Source of the DNA: an uncultured Salinisphaerales bacterium | Lineage (GTDB): Bacteria > Pseudomonadota > Gammaproteobacteria > Nevskiales > CAJXLF01 | Reading direction: 5' to 3' | DNA: 64,000 nucleotides | Assembly: GCA_913055805.1 (NCBI GenBank) | Contig: CAJXLF010000013.1 | Coordinates: forward strand, 1 to 64,000 | In this document: positions 16,351 through 27,923 of the stretch, in pieces | Layout: each line of letters starts with the position of its first letter | Numbering within the stretch: the first letter of the stretch is position 1 | Position numbers and translations under genes: made by a program | The notes under the pieces: generated by a model | What the model saw: the letters and a program-made list of their open reading frames with translations, nothing else | Database searches by the model: none | What the model was told of the DNA's origin: nothing

Positions 16351-17160
16351 TCAGCGCGGCCCGATCCTGGTATTGGCGGCGCCTTCACCGAGCTTGTCCG
16401 GGACAAAGGCGTCCTCGCCCAGGCCGGTGTCGAACTCAACGTCCTGCCACAGCAGCACGGTGCTGCGCCCGGTCTTCAGGTTGGTCATGATCAGGCGTTG
16501 CGGCAGCCAGTGCTTGCCTGCGAACTGGCCGTAGTCTTCGAGCGTCAGGCGCTTGCTCAATGTGTCCTTGTTATAGAAATCCACCTGGCGCAGCCGGTCA
16601 TCCTCCTCATTTACCCAGGCATCCAGCCGTGAATAACTGGAGGTGTCTGGCGCCGGAGTAAGCGTCAGCACCTGGCAGTCGTATTCCTTGCCTTCCACCA
16701 TGCAGTCTTCTTCTTCGCTGTCCGTCACCTGATAGCGGGCCGGGTGGACGGCCAGGTCTTCGAAGGTGAACTCGGTGCCCAGGAAGGGATTGCTGCGGCC
16801 GGAAGTCTGCACTTCCATGACGCGGCCGGTGGCGGGAATAAACAGCCATTGCTGCATATGCCCTTTGCTGTCGATATGGCTCAGGAAACCCGTGCCTCGG
16901 GCGCCGGGCGGGCTTTCCACACGCATGAGAATTTTCTGGCTGCGATCGGCCCTGGCTACGCTCTGCAGTTTCGCTACGCCGTGTTGCTGGATGCTGCCCT
17001 TGCCGTCGCTGGTGACATCCAGGGTGGCGGTCATATCGTTCCAGCCGCTGTTGAATTTCTCCAGCGCGGCGATGGCGCGTTGGGCGTCGGGAGAGAAGCC
17101 GCCTGCGATCAGGGTGGGCGAAGCCAGCAATAGCGACAGGCTCAGTAACAGGGTTTTCAT
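16351..17160 (-). CDS. LolA-like outer-membrane lipoprotein-sorting protein
   Basis: Counted from the ATG at 17160 the protein is 269 residues, with a signal peptide 'LLLSLSLLLASPTLIAGG'. The body matches the LolA-like (DUF4292/PF17131-type) periplasmic fold. It has 'RSQKILMRVESPPGARGTGF', 'QQWLFIPATGRVMEVQTSGR', 'FLGTEFTFEDLA' and 'YDCQVLTLTP'. Such proteins are usually encoded next to an MMPL exporter and are thought to carry lipids across the periplasm. The MMPL gene ends just upstream, and an alternative ATG at 17199 would overlap it; the signal peptide favours 17160. The cargo is unknown. Confidence 0.85.
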   Translation of the reverse strand: MKTLLLSLSLLLASPTLIAGGFSPDAQRAIAALEKFNSGWNDMTATLDVTSDGKGSIQQHGVAKLQSVARADRSQKILMRVESPPGARGTGFLSHIDSKGHMQQWLFIPATGRVMEVQTSGRSNPFLGTEFTFEDLAVHPARYQVTDSEEEDCMVEGKEYDCQVLTLTPAPDTSSYSRLDAWVNEEDDRLRQVDFYNKDTLSKRLTLEDYGQFAGKHWLPQRLIMTNLKTGRSTVLLWQDVEFDTGLGEDAFVPDKLGEGAANTRIGPR

Positions 17161-17191
17161 GTCAACAGTGTGGTGGGCCATGCGCTGAATA

Positions 17192-19498
17192 TCAAGCATG
17201 TTTTTCGAGCCGGAACAGGGGCTTGCGTTCTTCTATCCAGAGCAGCAGTGCGGGCACGAACAGCAGATCGGTGATCAGCGCCATGCCGATGATGCCGCCC
17301 AGCATCATGCCCAGCTCGGCATTGGGCTGCAGGGAGGAAAAGCCCAGGATAAGAAAGCCCGAGACCAGGGTCAGGGTGGTAATAGTCAGCGCATCTCCCA
17401 CGTAGGTGATGGCGAAGCGCACGGCTTCGGGGGGTGTCATGCCCTTTTTCTGCCGCGCCCGCTGGTATTTGAGCAGCAGGTGGATGGTGTCATCCACCAC
17501 GATGCCCAGCGAAGCACCGCTGACAATGGAAAGGGCAATACCCACATGCCCGCTGAACAGGCCCCAGAAACCGAAGGCCATACCCACCGGCAGCAGGTTG
17601 GGCGCCAGGCTCAGCAAGCCCAGCGGCAGGGAACGGAAAATAAAGATCAGCAACGCCGAGATGAGCAGGATCATGATGGCGGTGGTGACCAGCATCGTGG
17701 GCACCACCTGCTGCGACAGGCGCGCAAACATCATGCTGGGACTGATGCCGCCGGAATTGATTTTGATGATCTCGGTGTTCGCTTGCAGCCAGGCCTGGCT
17801 GCGGCGTTCAAAGGCAATGAATTCGCTGGCTCGCATGGTGTTCAGGCTGACATGCATTCGCAGGGCGGAACGGTCTTCATTGATCAATGCCTGCAGCCGG
17901 CTCCTGTCATCTGCCAGCATTTCGATGCTGTCCAGGATCTGCAGGGTCAGCATACGGTCACGTGGCAGGCTGCGTTCTCGCCCGGTCATGGCGCTGTAGC
18001 TGCTGGCCAGCAAGTCGGCGAGGCTGCGTGCCTGCACGACTTCTTCCTGGCTGCGTAACCATTCTGCGAAAACGCTCACCTCATTGAGTATCGCGGGTTC
18101 CAGCGCGCCCTTTGGCTGACCACTGTCGAACACATAGTAGAGTTGGTACATGCCTGTGTGGTGACGATCGATGTACTCGGCATCACGCCGGAACTCGACA
18201 TCGGCGTCAAACCACTCCACCACGTTGTCATCCAGCTCGTTGAAGGGAATCCAGGACAGACTCAGGATGATGATGACGCCATAACCCAGCAGCACTTTCG
18301 GATAGTGACGGCAAATCATGTCGGCAAGCCGGTGCAGCAGCCGGTTAAGGTGTAGCTGAGAAGCCGAGTCGCGCAGGCCGAACTGTCCTGCCAGGGCCGG
18401 GAACAAAGTTACGCTGTATAGCCAGGCAAAGACGATGCCGATGGCCACCAGGTTGCCAATGTCCTGGTAAGGCGGCGATTCACAGAAATTGAGGGTCAGA
18501 AAGCCCAGGGCGCTGGTCAGACTGGTCAGGAAAATGGCTTTGTAGTTGAGCAGCAGGCTCTCGGTCATGCGTGTCCTGGAATCGGCGCGCGGATTCTCGC
18601 GGCCGAGCAATAGATAGGTGTCGGCCAGATGCACGCAGTCGGCCACCGCCAGAGCCAGGATGGCGATCGGTCCGGAAATGCTGGCTGAATTCAGCGGAAT
18701 GCCCAGCCAGCACCACAATCCCAGCGTGGACGACAGCGTGAGGCCGATGATCAGCATGGTAAACAGGGCGCCGCGCCGGCTGCGCAGGAAAAAATACAGA
18801 ATGACAAGAATGATGAGGCTGCAGGCCGGCAGCAGTAGCAGCAGGTCCTCGGTGGCGGTCTGGATGATGCCGTGGTTGTAGGTAAGTACACCGGCCACGG
18901 CCAGCCGGGTGCCCGGATAGCGCTCCCGGAATTGTTTCTTCACTTCGTTCACGGCCTGCATGGCAGCCGGAAATTCCAGTAGATCGTTTTCGCCCGCCAA
19001 TTGATATTTGGCCAGGATCGCTACCGTCTTGCCCGTTTTGCCGACCAGGGTGCCGGCCAGCATGGGATCGTCCCGGGCCAGATCCCGGAAAAACGACAAG
19101 GTATAGGGTTCGCTCTGCTTGTCTGTTACGTACCCCACGTAGAGTTCGCCGTCGACATGGGTCTGGAAAGGGTAGTCCGTGAGAGACTCCACGCGTTTGA
19201 TAAAGGGCAGGCCACTCAGTGCCTGTTTGAGCCACAGCAGCGATTCAATGACCGGCTCGCTGAAGACCTCGCTGTCTGCGGGTTCGAGCACAAAGGCGAT
19301 GTCATCGCTGGGCGAAAAGTTTTCTTCCATGTGGCGGAATTGCTCGAAGCCCAGCGCTTCCGAGGCAAAAAAGGTGCGGTAATCCACCTTGAAGGCAAAG
19401 CGGTAAAGACCGGTACTGCTCAGCCCAGCCAGAAGCGCGCACAGCAGATAGACCCAAAGTCGGTGTCTTTGCAGCCATCGTGCGTAACGTAAAACCAC
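17192..19498 (-). CDS. RND/MMPL family lipid exporter
   Basis: The 768-residue inner-membrane protein has the RND architecture: one N-terminal helix, a large periplasmic loop, a helix bundle, a second periplasmic loop and a final bundle. Typical segments are 'VDYRTFFASEALGFEQFRHM' (loop 1 entry), 'ADCVHLADTYLLLGRENP' and, in the second half, 'SGASLGIVVDDTIHLLLKYQ'. That Asp-Asp-Thr-Ile-His is the proton-relay region. It starts with GTG at 19498 preceded by GAGGAG. It resembles exporters encoded beside LolA-like proteins, as here, and so likely moves a hydrophobic or lipid substrate. A paralogue lies at 25537-27819. Confidence 0.9.
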   Translation of the reverse strand: MVLRYARWLQRHRLWVYLLCALLAGLSSTGLYRFAFKVDYRTFFASEALGFEQFRHMEENFSPSDDIAFVLEPADSEVFSEPVIESLLWLKQALSGLPFIKRVESLTDYPFQTHVDGELYVGYVTDKQSEPYTLSFFRDLARDDPMLAGTLVGKTGKTVAILAKYQLAGENDLLEFPAAMQAVNEVKKQFRERYPGTRLAVAGVLTYNHGIIQTATEDLLLLLPACSLIILVILYFFLRSRRGALFTMLIIGLTLSSTLGLWCWLGIPLNSASISGPIAILALAVADCVHLADTYLLLGRENPRADSRTRMTESLLLNYKAIFLTSLTSALGFLTLNFCESPPYQDIGNLVAIGIVFAWLYSVTLFPALAGQFGLRDSASQLHLNRLLHRLADMICRHYPKVLLGYGVIIILSLSWIPFNELDDNVVEWFDADVEFRRDAEYIDRHHTGMYQLYYVFDSGQPKGALEPAILNEVSVFAEWLRSQEEVVQARSLADLLASSYSAMTGRERSLPRDRMLTLQILDSIEMLADDRSRLQALINEDRSALRMHVSLNTMRASEFIAFERRSQAWLQANTEIIKINSGGISPSMMFARLSQQVVPTMLVTTAIMILLISALLIFIFRSLPLGLLSLAPNLLPVGMAFGFWGLFSGHVGIALSIVSGASLGIVVDDTIHLLLKYQRARQKKGMTPPEAVRFAITYVGDALTITTLTLVSGFLILGFSSLQPNAELGMMLGGIIGMALITDLLFVPALLLWIEERKPLFRLEKHA

Positions 19499-19609
19499 CT
19501 GCCTGTTCTCCTCGTCGCAATGTTCCCCAAAGTTTGTTTTTAATTTTTCTTTAACTATAACTGTTGCGCTTCGGCGGGTCAGTGACTTTGATCAAGGTGA
19601 CCGGCATGA

Positions 19610-21763
<2,154 letters not shown>

Positions 21764-21783
21764 GCGACACTCAGGGGAAAAGA

Positions 21784-21807
21784 AAAGGGCCGCGTCAGCG
21801 GCCCTTT
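21784..21807 (+). terminator. Rho-independent terminator after fadH
   Basis: A perfect 10-bp stem AAAGGGCCGC / GCGGCCCTTT with a GTCA loop lies 21 bases after the fadH stop. It ends in a short T-run. It may also serve the convergent lipoprotein gene, whose stop lies 19 bases further on. Confidence 0.85.
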
Positions 21808-21825
21808 ATCATGTGTGTGAATGAA

Positions 21826-22272
21826 TCAGCCATGTCGGCGTTGTTCCAGGCGTGAGGCGATTTCATCGCCAATGTCTTCGCACATTTCATCGAAGGTCGT
21901 CGAGCCTTCCTCGCCGGTGGTGCTGAACAGCACCTTGTCGCCGGCGCCGGTCAGGGTCGCCGAATAGCTGGCCTTGTGGCCTACGCCACCAAATTCGGGC
22001 AGCTCATCCATATTGCGGCCCTGGGGTGTGATCGCCACATTCAGGGTGGAATCAGCTTCCTCTGGGACATTTGTCACTCCCAGGTCGTGTTCGGCCAGAG
22101 CATCCGTAATGCCGCCTTTGCATTGCTCACCCTGTACGAAAATGGCGTTGGCTTCCTGCAGGGTTTTGGCATCGCTGGATGCGTTGGTTGCACCACAGGC
22201 CACCAACAGGACAACAGGCGCTGCGAGGACAGCCAGGGATTTGCTGTTGATGTAAGCGTGCTTCCTTTTCAT
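21826..22272 (-). CDS. Putative lipoprotein of unknown function
   Basis: The 148-residue protein has a basic start ('MKRKHAYINSK'), a hydrophobic stretch and the lipobox-like 'LLVACG' with Cys at about 26, so it should be lipid-anchored. The mature part is acidic and probably beta-rich, containing 'CKGGITDALAEHDLGV', 'STLNVAITPQGR' and 'HKASYSATLTGAG', and ending in an acidic helix. The layout is reminiscent of DUF4410/DUF4136-like envelope lipoproteins, but no family is certain. It converges on fadH. A short GGCAGTC-CTT-GACTGCC hairpin (22303-22319) lies in its leader. Confidence 0.75.
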   Translation of the reverse strand: MKRKHAYINSKSLAVLAAPVVLLVACGATNASSDAKTLQEANAIFVQGEQCKGGITDALAEHDLGVTNVPEEADSTLNVAITPQGRNMDELPEFGGVGHKASYSATLTGAGDKVLFSTTGEEGSTTFDEMCEDIGDEIASRLEQRRHG

Positions 22273-22387
22273 CTTCTTGCTCCTTGTTCAAGTGCGCTCC
22301 CAGGCAGTCCTTGACTGCCGGAAGTGCCCTCACAATAAGGGAAGCACCCTGAATACAGGATGAATTGCCGCGAATGGGGTTATGGGT

Positions 22388-23998
22388 CTAATTCAGGGGC
22401 TGCAATTCACTCGCTGCATGCATTTCGCGCAGCTTGAATTTCTGGATTTTGCCGGAGCCGGTCAGAGGGAACTCTTCAACCCGGTACCAGAGGGACGGTG
22501 TTTTCTGCGGTGACAGGTTTTCCCGCAGGTAGGCAAAGAGCATGGCCTGATCCGGCGTCTGTCCCGAAGCGGGCTGGATAACGGCAGCCACGACCTCGCC
22601 ATATTTCTCATCCGGCAGCCCGACGACGGCGACGCTTGCGATCCCGGGATGCTGGTACAGGAGTTCTTCGATTTCGCGTGGATAGATATTCTCGCCGCCG
22701 CGAATGATCATGTCCTTGAGCCGGCCCTGAACACTGGTATAGCCGCGTTCATCCATGGCGCAGAGATCACCAGTATGCAGCCAGCCCTCGGCATCGATGG
22801 TCTTGGCTGTGGCCTCCGGGTTGCGGAAGTATTCAAGCATTACGTGGTAGCCACGGGTACAGAATTCACCCATCACGCCCTGGGGTACGGTTTCGCCACT
22901 TTGCGGGTCGATGATCTTGATTTCCACATGCGGCATGGGCCCGCCAAGGGTGTGGGCCTTGTCTTCGGTTGAATCATCGGGCCGGGTCATGGCGGCTACC
23001 GGCGAGCATTCGGTCTGACCGAATACGATGGTGAATTTCGCGCCCAGCCCCTCTTCAAAGCGGCGCACCAGTGCAGCCGGTACAGTCGAGCCGCCTGAGC
23101 ACAGCGTTTTCACGCAGGAAAGATCCCGTTCGGCGAAACTGGGGTGTTCAAGCATGGCGATGAGCATGGTGGGCACGCCGAGCATGGCGCAGCATCGATA
23201 GGTTTCGATCAGTTCCAGCACCAGGCCAGGGTCAAAGGTCTCCACCAGTACCTGCGTTCCACGGGCCGAGACTGCGCCCAGTACGCAGGCAACGCAGCCG
23301 CCGGTGTGAAACAGCGGCATCATGGTGACGGTGCTGGCCCCCCTGGGGACGCCCATGCGGTGGGTAGTATGGGCGCCATTGTTCACCAGACCGCGATGGT
23401 GCAGCAGCGCGCCCTTGGGAAAACCGGTGGTGCCCGATGTGTACTGGATCATGACCGGATCAGTAGGTTTCACCTGCGGTAAAGGTTTGTCGTCAGCCGC
23501 GGTGTTTTCCAGGAAGGCATCCCATTCGCCCAGGTCGATTACTTCACGTAACGCCGGACATTGGCTCATGACCGACTTCACCGTTTGCATCATCGGGTTG
23601 CCGCGATACTCCCGCAGGGTCAGTATGCCGGCGGCCTGGGACTGATTGAGTACGTATTCCACTTCTTTCGCCTGGAAGGAAGGGTTCACCGTGACGAGAA
23701 TGACACCGGCCATGGCGGCGCCGAACTCCACCATGACCCATTCAGGGATGTTGGGCGCCCAGATGGCGACACGCTCCCCCGGCTCGAACAGCGCGGCCAG
23801 CACATGGGCCGTTTTTTCGGCTTCGGCATAGAGCTCGGCATAGGTCCATTGCCGGCGTGCCGCTGGATCTGGCGTGCCGCAAATCAGCGCTATCTGGTCC
23901 GGGGAATCTTCTGCGGCTTCACGTAGCGCCTCGCCCAGAGTCAGGTCGCGTAATGCGGGCTCTGTCGGTCCCTGGATATAGGACAAACCTTGTGTCAT
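22388..23998 (-). CDS. Fatty-acyl-CoA synthetase (AMP-binding enzyme)
   Basis: The 536-residue acyl-adenylate enzyme activates a carboxylic acid with ATP and CoA. Motif order is normal: 'VMIQYTSGTTGFPKGALLHH' (P-loop, about 193-212), 'FGQTECSPVAAMT', 'GWLHTGDLCAMDERGY' and the hinge 'GRLKDMIIRGGENIYPREIE', then the C-terminal catalytic Lys in 'LTGSGKIQKFKLRE'. It belongs to the medium/long-chain family often annotated FadD-like; chain length cannot be read from sequence. It starts 74 bp after the P450 stop in the same direction and is probably in the same transcriptional unit. Confidence 0.92.
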   Translation of the reverse strand: MTQGLSYIQGPTEPALRDLTLGEALREAAEDSPDQIALICGTPDPAARRQWTYAELYAEAEKTAHVLAALFEPGERVAIWAPNIPEWVMVEFGAAMAGVILVTVNPSFQAKEVEYVLNQSQAAGILTLREYRGNPMMQTVKSVMSQCPALREVIDLGEWDAFLENTAADDKPLPQVKPTDPVMIQYTSGTTGFPKGALLHHRGLVNNGAHTTHRMGVPRGASTVTMMPLFHTGGCVACVLGAVSARGTQVLVETFDPGLVLELIETYRCCAMLGVPTMLIAMLEHPSFAERDLSCVKTLCSGGSTVPAALVRRFEEGLGAKFTIVFGQTECSPVAAMTRPDDSTEDKAHTLGGPMPHVEIKIIDPQSGETVPQGVMGEFCTRGYHVMLEYFRNPEATAKTIDAEGWLHTGDLCAMDERGYTSVQGRLKDMIIRGGENIYPREIEELLYQHPGIASVAVVGLPDEKYGEVVAAVIQPASGQTPDQAMLFAYLRENLSPQKTPSLWYRVEEFPLTGSGKIQKFKLREMHAASELQPLN

Positions 23999-24074
23999 GG
24001 AGAAACCTCGTCATTGGGCGGAAAATGGGGCGCGTAAACGTCAGCGGGATATTGCACGGTCTTGATCGTAAATC

Positions 24075-25493
24075 TCAGTTTCGCGGATGCAGCTGCATGC
24101 AGAGATTGTCCGGAAACATGGTGAAGGCGAATTTTTCAGTAACAGCTTTGCCCGTATCAGCCAGTTCCAGGTCAAAATTCTTCACCAGCATGGATAGCAC
24201 GGATTTGATTTCCTGCAGCGCCAGGTTCATGCCGGGGCAGGTACGCTTGCCGCCACCGAAGGGTTGCGGCGCCTGTTGTGCCGGGTGGCCCTGGTCGATG
24301 TCGATCCAGCGCTCGGGCTTGAAGGCTCTGGCATCCGGGTAGCGTTTTTCGTCCATTGCCATGACCCGGAGTGGTACGACGAAATTGCTGCCGGCAGGGA
24401 AATGCATGCCGCCCAGTTCCACATCCACCTTTGCTGTCATGCCGGTCATGGGGGCGACCGAGCGCAGACGCTGGGTTTCGTTGGTGACGGCATCGAGCCA
24501 GGGCATGTCTTCACCTTGTTCCAGTTCTGACCAGAGCGGTTCTGCACCCAGCACTTGATCCATTTCCTGACGTAGCCGTTGCAAGGCCGGCGGGTGTTGG
24601 ATGAGTTCATAAATCATCCAGGCCATGGTGTAGGCGGTGGTGTCTTCGCCCGCCAGCATGACGCCGACGGTGTTGCCGTAGATTTCCTGGTCGGTCAGTC
24701 CCGCTTCATCGTCTTCGCCGGCGGCAATCAAACCTTGGAGCAGGTTTTCCGGCTCTTTTTTCAGTTGAGGGTTGGTTTTCATTTCGGCCCGGGTTTCCTC
24801 GATGCGGGCCATGACAAAGGTTTCCAGATTCTTCAGCGCCTTCTTCAGTTTCACATCTGCGGGCAGGGGCAGGTAACGCCAGTAGGGGAAGGGGCTGTTG
24901 ATGCGGCGGTTGATGGCAGGGAACACATGCATGAGCTGCTTCTGCACCACGTCCTCGCCCTGTTGCAGCGTGTTGGCATCAAAGCCGTAGGCAAACAGCG
25001 TGGTGACATCCACGGTGTAACGCATGAGGTCATCCACGACATGGATGACCTTGCCTTCGGCTGCCGCTTGTTCCCAGCGCTGTTTCAGGCGCTCGGTAAT
25101 GAGTTTCATCTTGCCGAAAAAGGGCCGCACGCGGTGGGCATTCATGGCCTTGATCCATACCCGGCGCTGGCGTTGCCATTGTTCGCCTTCCACCGGGAAT
25201 ACGCCCTCGATGCCCATTTCCAGGAAGACTTCCTCCATCGGGATGTTGCGGGTGTATTTCTCAGGCCGTTCCTTGAACAGGGTGGCCACCGCTGCGGGGT
25301 CGGATACCCCGATCATTTTTCTTGGCCCCACCCGGAACTGGTAAAACGGACCGTATTCATAGGCCCATTCTTCAAAAACCTGGTGAATACGCGAGGGTTT
25401 CAGCGAGAGTGCATTGCCCAGCAGGGGAAGTCCTGGTGGACCAGGCAGGTTGTTCGGGTCGAGCGACGGTGAATCCGCTGTCACTGTGTTCAT
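24075..25493 (-). CDS. Cytochrome P450
   Basis: The 472-residue haem monooxygenase shows the I-helix 'AGEDTTAYTMAW', the ExxR motif in 'NETQRLRSV', the 'PERWID' region and the haem-ligand loop 'FGGGKRTCPGMNLAL' with Cys at about 419. The proline-rich 'LPGPPGLPLLGNAL' start is present, but no membrane anchor, so it is probably cytosolic. I chose the ATG at 25493 because GGCGGGAGAAAAC precedes it; an in-frame ATG at 25547 lacks this. No ferredoxin or reductase gene is adjacent. Position between an RND exporter and an acyl-CoA synthetase suggests hydroxylation of a fatty acid, alkane or other lipid, as inference. Confidence 0.93.
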   Translation of the reverse strand: MNTVTADSPSLDPNNLPGPPGLPLLGNALSLKPSRIHQVFEEWAYEYGPFYQFRVGPRKMIGVSDPAAVATLFKERPEKYTRNIPMEEVFLEMGIEGVFPVEGEQWQRQRRVWIKAMNAHRVRPFFGKMKLITERLKQRWEQAAAEGKVIHVVDDLMRYTVDVTTLFAYGFDANTLQQGEDVVQKQLMHVFPAINRRINSPFPYWRYLPLPADVKLKKALKNLETFVMARIEETRAEMKTNPQLKKEPENLLQGLIAAGEDDEAGLTDQEIYGNTVGVMLAGEDTTAYTMAWMIYELIQHPPALQRLRQEMDQVLGAEPLWSELEQGEDMPWLDAVTNETQRLRSVAPMTGMTAKVDVELGGMHFPAGSNFVVPLRVMAMDEKRYPDARAFKPERWIDIDQGHPAQQAPQPFGGGKRTCPGMNLALQEIKSVLSMLVKNFDLELADTGKAVTEKFAFTMFPDNLCMQLHPRN

Positions 25494-25536
25494 GTTTTCT
25501 CCCGCCGGAATTTTCTGATTCTCGGCGTTTGCCGAG

Positions 25537-27819
25537 TCAGGGATCAAATCGGGTCAATAGTTGAGGCAGCAACAGCAGGTCACAGAGCCAGGCATAGGCA
25601 ATGGTGATGGCCAGCCACAGACCCAACTCGTGGGTGGGTTGCACCTGTGAGAAGCCGATCAGGCCGATGCCGACCACCAGCACCATGGTAGTGATGGTAA
25701 TGGCGCCGCCCACGCGCCGGATGGCATGCCGGCAGGCTTCGCCGGCGGTGGCCTTGCCGCCTTTGCGGCCTTCCTTGTAGCGTTCGAGCAGGTGGATGGT
25801 GTCATCCACGATGATACCCAGTGCGGCCGCCGAGATTACGGACAGGGCAATGCCGACATGGCCGGAGAGCATGCCCCAGGTGCCAAATGAGAGGCCCACC
25901 GGCAGCAGGTTGGGGACGATGCTGATCAGACCCAGGCGTATCGACTTCAGGGCGATGGCGACGACTACGGTGGCGAACAGCAAGACGACCAGCGTGCCGA
26001 TAATCATGGGCGGAATATTATCCAGCGCCATTTTGGAGAACATCATGACGCCGCTCTTGCCTGGGGGGGCGTCGATCTCCGGGGTGTTCATCCTCAGCCA
26101 GTTGTGTGCCTGGGTGGCAAAGGCCTGGAAATCCTGGCCCGGCTGGTTGCGGCGTGAAAGGTGCACCACCGAAGCGCTGCGGTCTGCATTCAGCAGGCCA
26201 CCTGCGCGGTCATCAGGCCGCGCAGAGAATTCGTAAACCCAGAGCAACTGCTCGGTTTGCGCCGGATCCTGCGGAATGCTGCGGCTGCCATCACCAAAAG
26301 CGGCATTCAGACTCTTGACCAGGGTAGGCAGCGAGCGCACGGCCGAAACATGCGGTTGGCTGGACAGCCAGTCGTCGAAAGCCGTGACGCGGGCCAGGTA
26401 TTCGGGGTCGTGTACGCCTGAGGGATTGTCGGCCGGCAATTTGAAATAGAGGTGCTGCATGCCGCTCAAGCGGCGATTCACCTCCTCGTTGTCCTGCCGC
26501 ATGCGGGTGTCTTCGCTGAACCACTGGTTGATGTTGTCATCCACCGTATTCAGCGAAATGCAGGCCAGCAGCGCCAGGATCAGGCCGAGGCCCAGGCTGA
26601 GAATCCAGAAGGAGTGAATGGGTCGCGAGAAGCGCTCGCCAATCGTTTCCAGGCTACGGCGCAGCAGGCCTTTCTTGCGCCAGTAGGGCGGGTCGACCCA
26701 GGTCAGCATGGCCGGCATGGCAATGATGGTGAAAATCACTGAAACGCCGATGCCGATGGCGGCGACATTACCCATGTTGCGGTAGGCGGGCGAGATGCTG
26801 TTGTTCATCATCAGAAAGCCCAGCACCGTGGTGGCTGAGGTCAACAGGGCCGGTTCCAGGTTTTCCCTGAAGCTGAGCATGGCGGCGGCCTGGCTGTCGG
26901 GATGGTCGCCGCGAATCTGCAGATAGGTGTCGGCGTAGTGAATGGCGTAGGCCAGGGAAATCACCAGGATGATGATGGGCACAATCATGGTGGCGAGACT
27001 GACCGTCAGGCCCAGCCAGCCATTGATGCCGATGGTCGCCAGTACGGCGCAGAATACCGGCAGGCCGCAGCACAGGGCTGCACGCCAGCTGCCGAGCAGG
27101 CCGCGCAGCAGCAGGCTGGCAATCAGGATGCAGATGGGAAACAGGGCGTAAATATCCCGCATCGCCAGTTCGGTGATGTCATGGTAGTAAGGCAGCACAC
27201 CGGCCAGCAGGATACGGTCGTCGGGGTAACGCGTCTCGAATTCGGCTCGCAGTTTCTTGGCGTGCTGCTGGACCGCGCGGGTTTGCCAGAAGTCGTTGTC
27301 ATCCGGCAGTTGCAGCAGGACATCGACGGCGCCGACGCTGCCATCCGGCGCCAGCAGCATGCCTTCGGTGAGACGCCTGACTTCTTGCACCGTGCGTTGC
27401 CACAGGGCCTTGTCGATATTGCCGGCTTCCGCCTGTGCCCGCAGCGTGGTGATGGTGGGTCCGCTTTCGCTGGGAATGGCAACGGATATATCGGCCAGGG
27501 AATTTACTGAATCCGCGTAGGGCGTGTCGGTCAGGGCATCGGCCAGTTCGGCGATGCGCAGGATATTGTCCGGGGTGAGGACATTGCCGTTGCCGGGCAC
27601 GTAGGCCAGCATCACGTCGTCGGTGCCGCCGAATTCAGCTTCCAGTTCGGCATAGGCCAGGCGATCGGGGCCGTCTTCATCAAAGAAGTAGCGGTAGTCG
27701 GTGACGATTTTCAGGTTGATGGCGCCGACCAGGGCGACCAGGGTGACAGCCATCACCACTGCTACCAACGCTCTGGGTCGGTCAGTAATCTGCTTCGCGG
27801 CTTTTTCTGTCAGGCGCAT
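25537..27819 (-). CDS. RND/MMPL family exporter, second copy
   Basis: Counted from the ATG at 27819, 760 residues form a second MMPL-type RND transporter. It enters with 'VTDYRYFFDEDGPDRLAYAE', has helix-bundle motifs 'LVISLAYAIHYADTYLQIRG' and 'AAALGIIVDDTIHLLERYKE', and ends 'AWLCDLLLLPQLLTRF'. The conserved Asp-Asp-Thr-Ile-His of the second half is present. It is a paralogue of the exporter at 17192-19498 but has no LolA-like partner beside it. The listed longer frame to 27981 is probably not used, since purine-rich GGGGAGAGGGG precedes 27819. The stop lies just upstream of the P450 start. Confidence 0.9.
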   Translation of the reverse strand: MRLTEKAAKQITDRPRALVAVVMAVTLVALVGAINLKIVTDYRYFFDEDGPDRLAYAELEAEFGGTDDVMLAYVPGNGNVLTPDNILRIAELADALTDTPYADSVNSLADISVAIPSESGPTITTLRAQAEAGNIDKALWQRTVQEVRRLTEGMLLAPDGSVGAVDVLLQLPDDNDFWQTRAVQQHAKKLRAEFETRYPDDRILLAGVLPYYHDITELAMRDIYALFPICILIASLLLRGLLGSWRAALCCGLPVFCAVLATIGINGWLGLTVSLATMIVPIIILVISLAYAIHYADTYLQIRGDHPDSQAAAMLSFRENLEPALLTSATTVLGFLMMNNSISPAYRNMGNVAAIGIGVSVIFTIIAMPAMLTWVDPPYWRKKGLLRRSLETIGERFSRPIHSFWILSLGLGLILALLACISLNTVDDNINQWFSEDTRMRQDNEEVNRRLSGMQHLYFKLPADNPSGVHDPEYLARVTAFDDWLSSQPHVSAVRSLPTLVKSLNAAFGDGSRSIPQDPAQTEQLLWVYEFSARPDDRAGGLLNADRSASVVHLSRRNQPGQDFQAFATQAHNWLRMNTPEIDAPPGKSGVMMFSKMALDNIPPMIIGTLVVLLFATVVVAIALKSIRLGLISIVPNLLPVGLSFGTWGMLSGHVGIALSVISAAALGIIVDDTIHLLERYKEGRKGGKATAGEACRHAIRRVGGAITITTMVLVVGIGLIGFSQVQPTHELGLWLAITIAYAWLCDLLLLPQLLTRFDP

Positions 27820-27923
27820 ATTGCGGTCCCCTCTCCCCGGTTTCAGTATGGAGGGAGGATGTGACCGAGACAAGGCAGCGCTGGCATGCCAATATGCCCG
27901 AAAATTCCAGGAGCGAAACAGTG

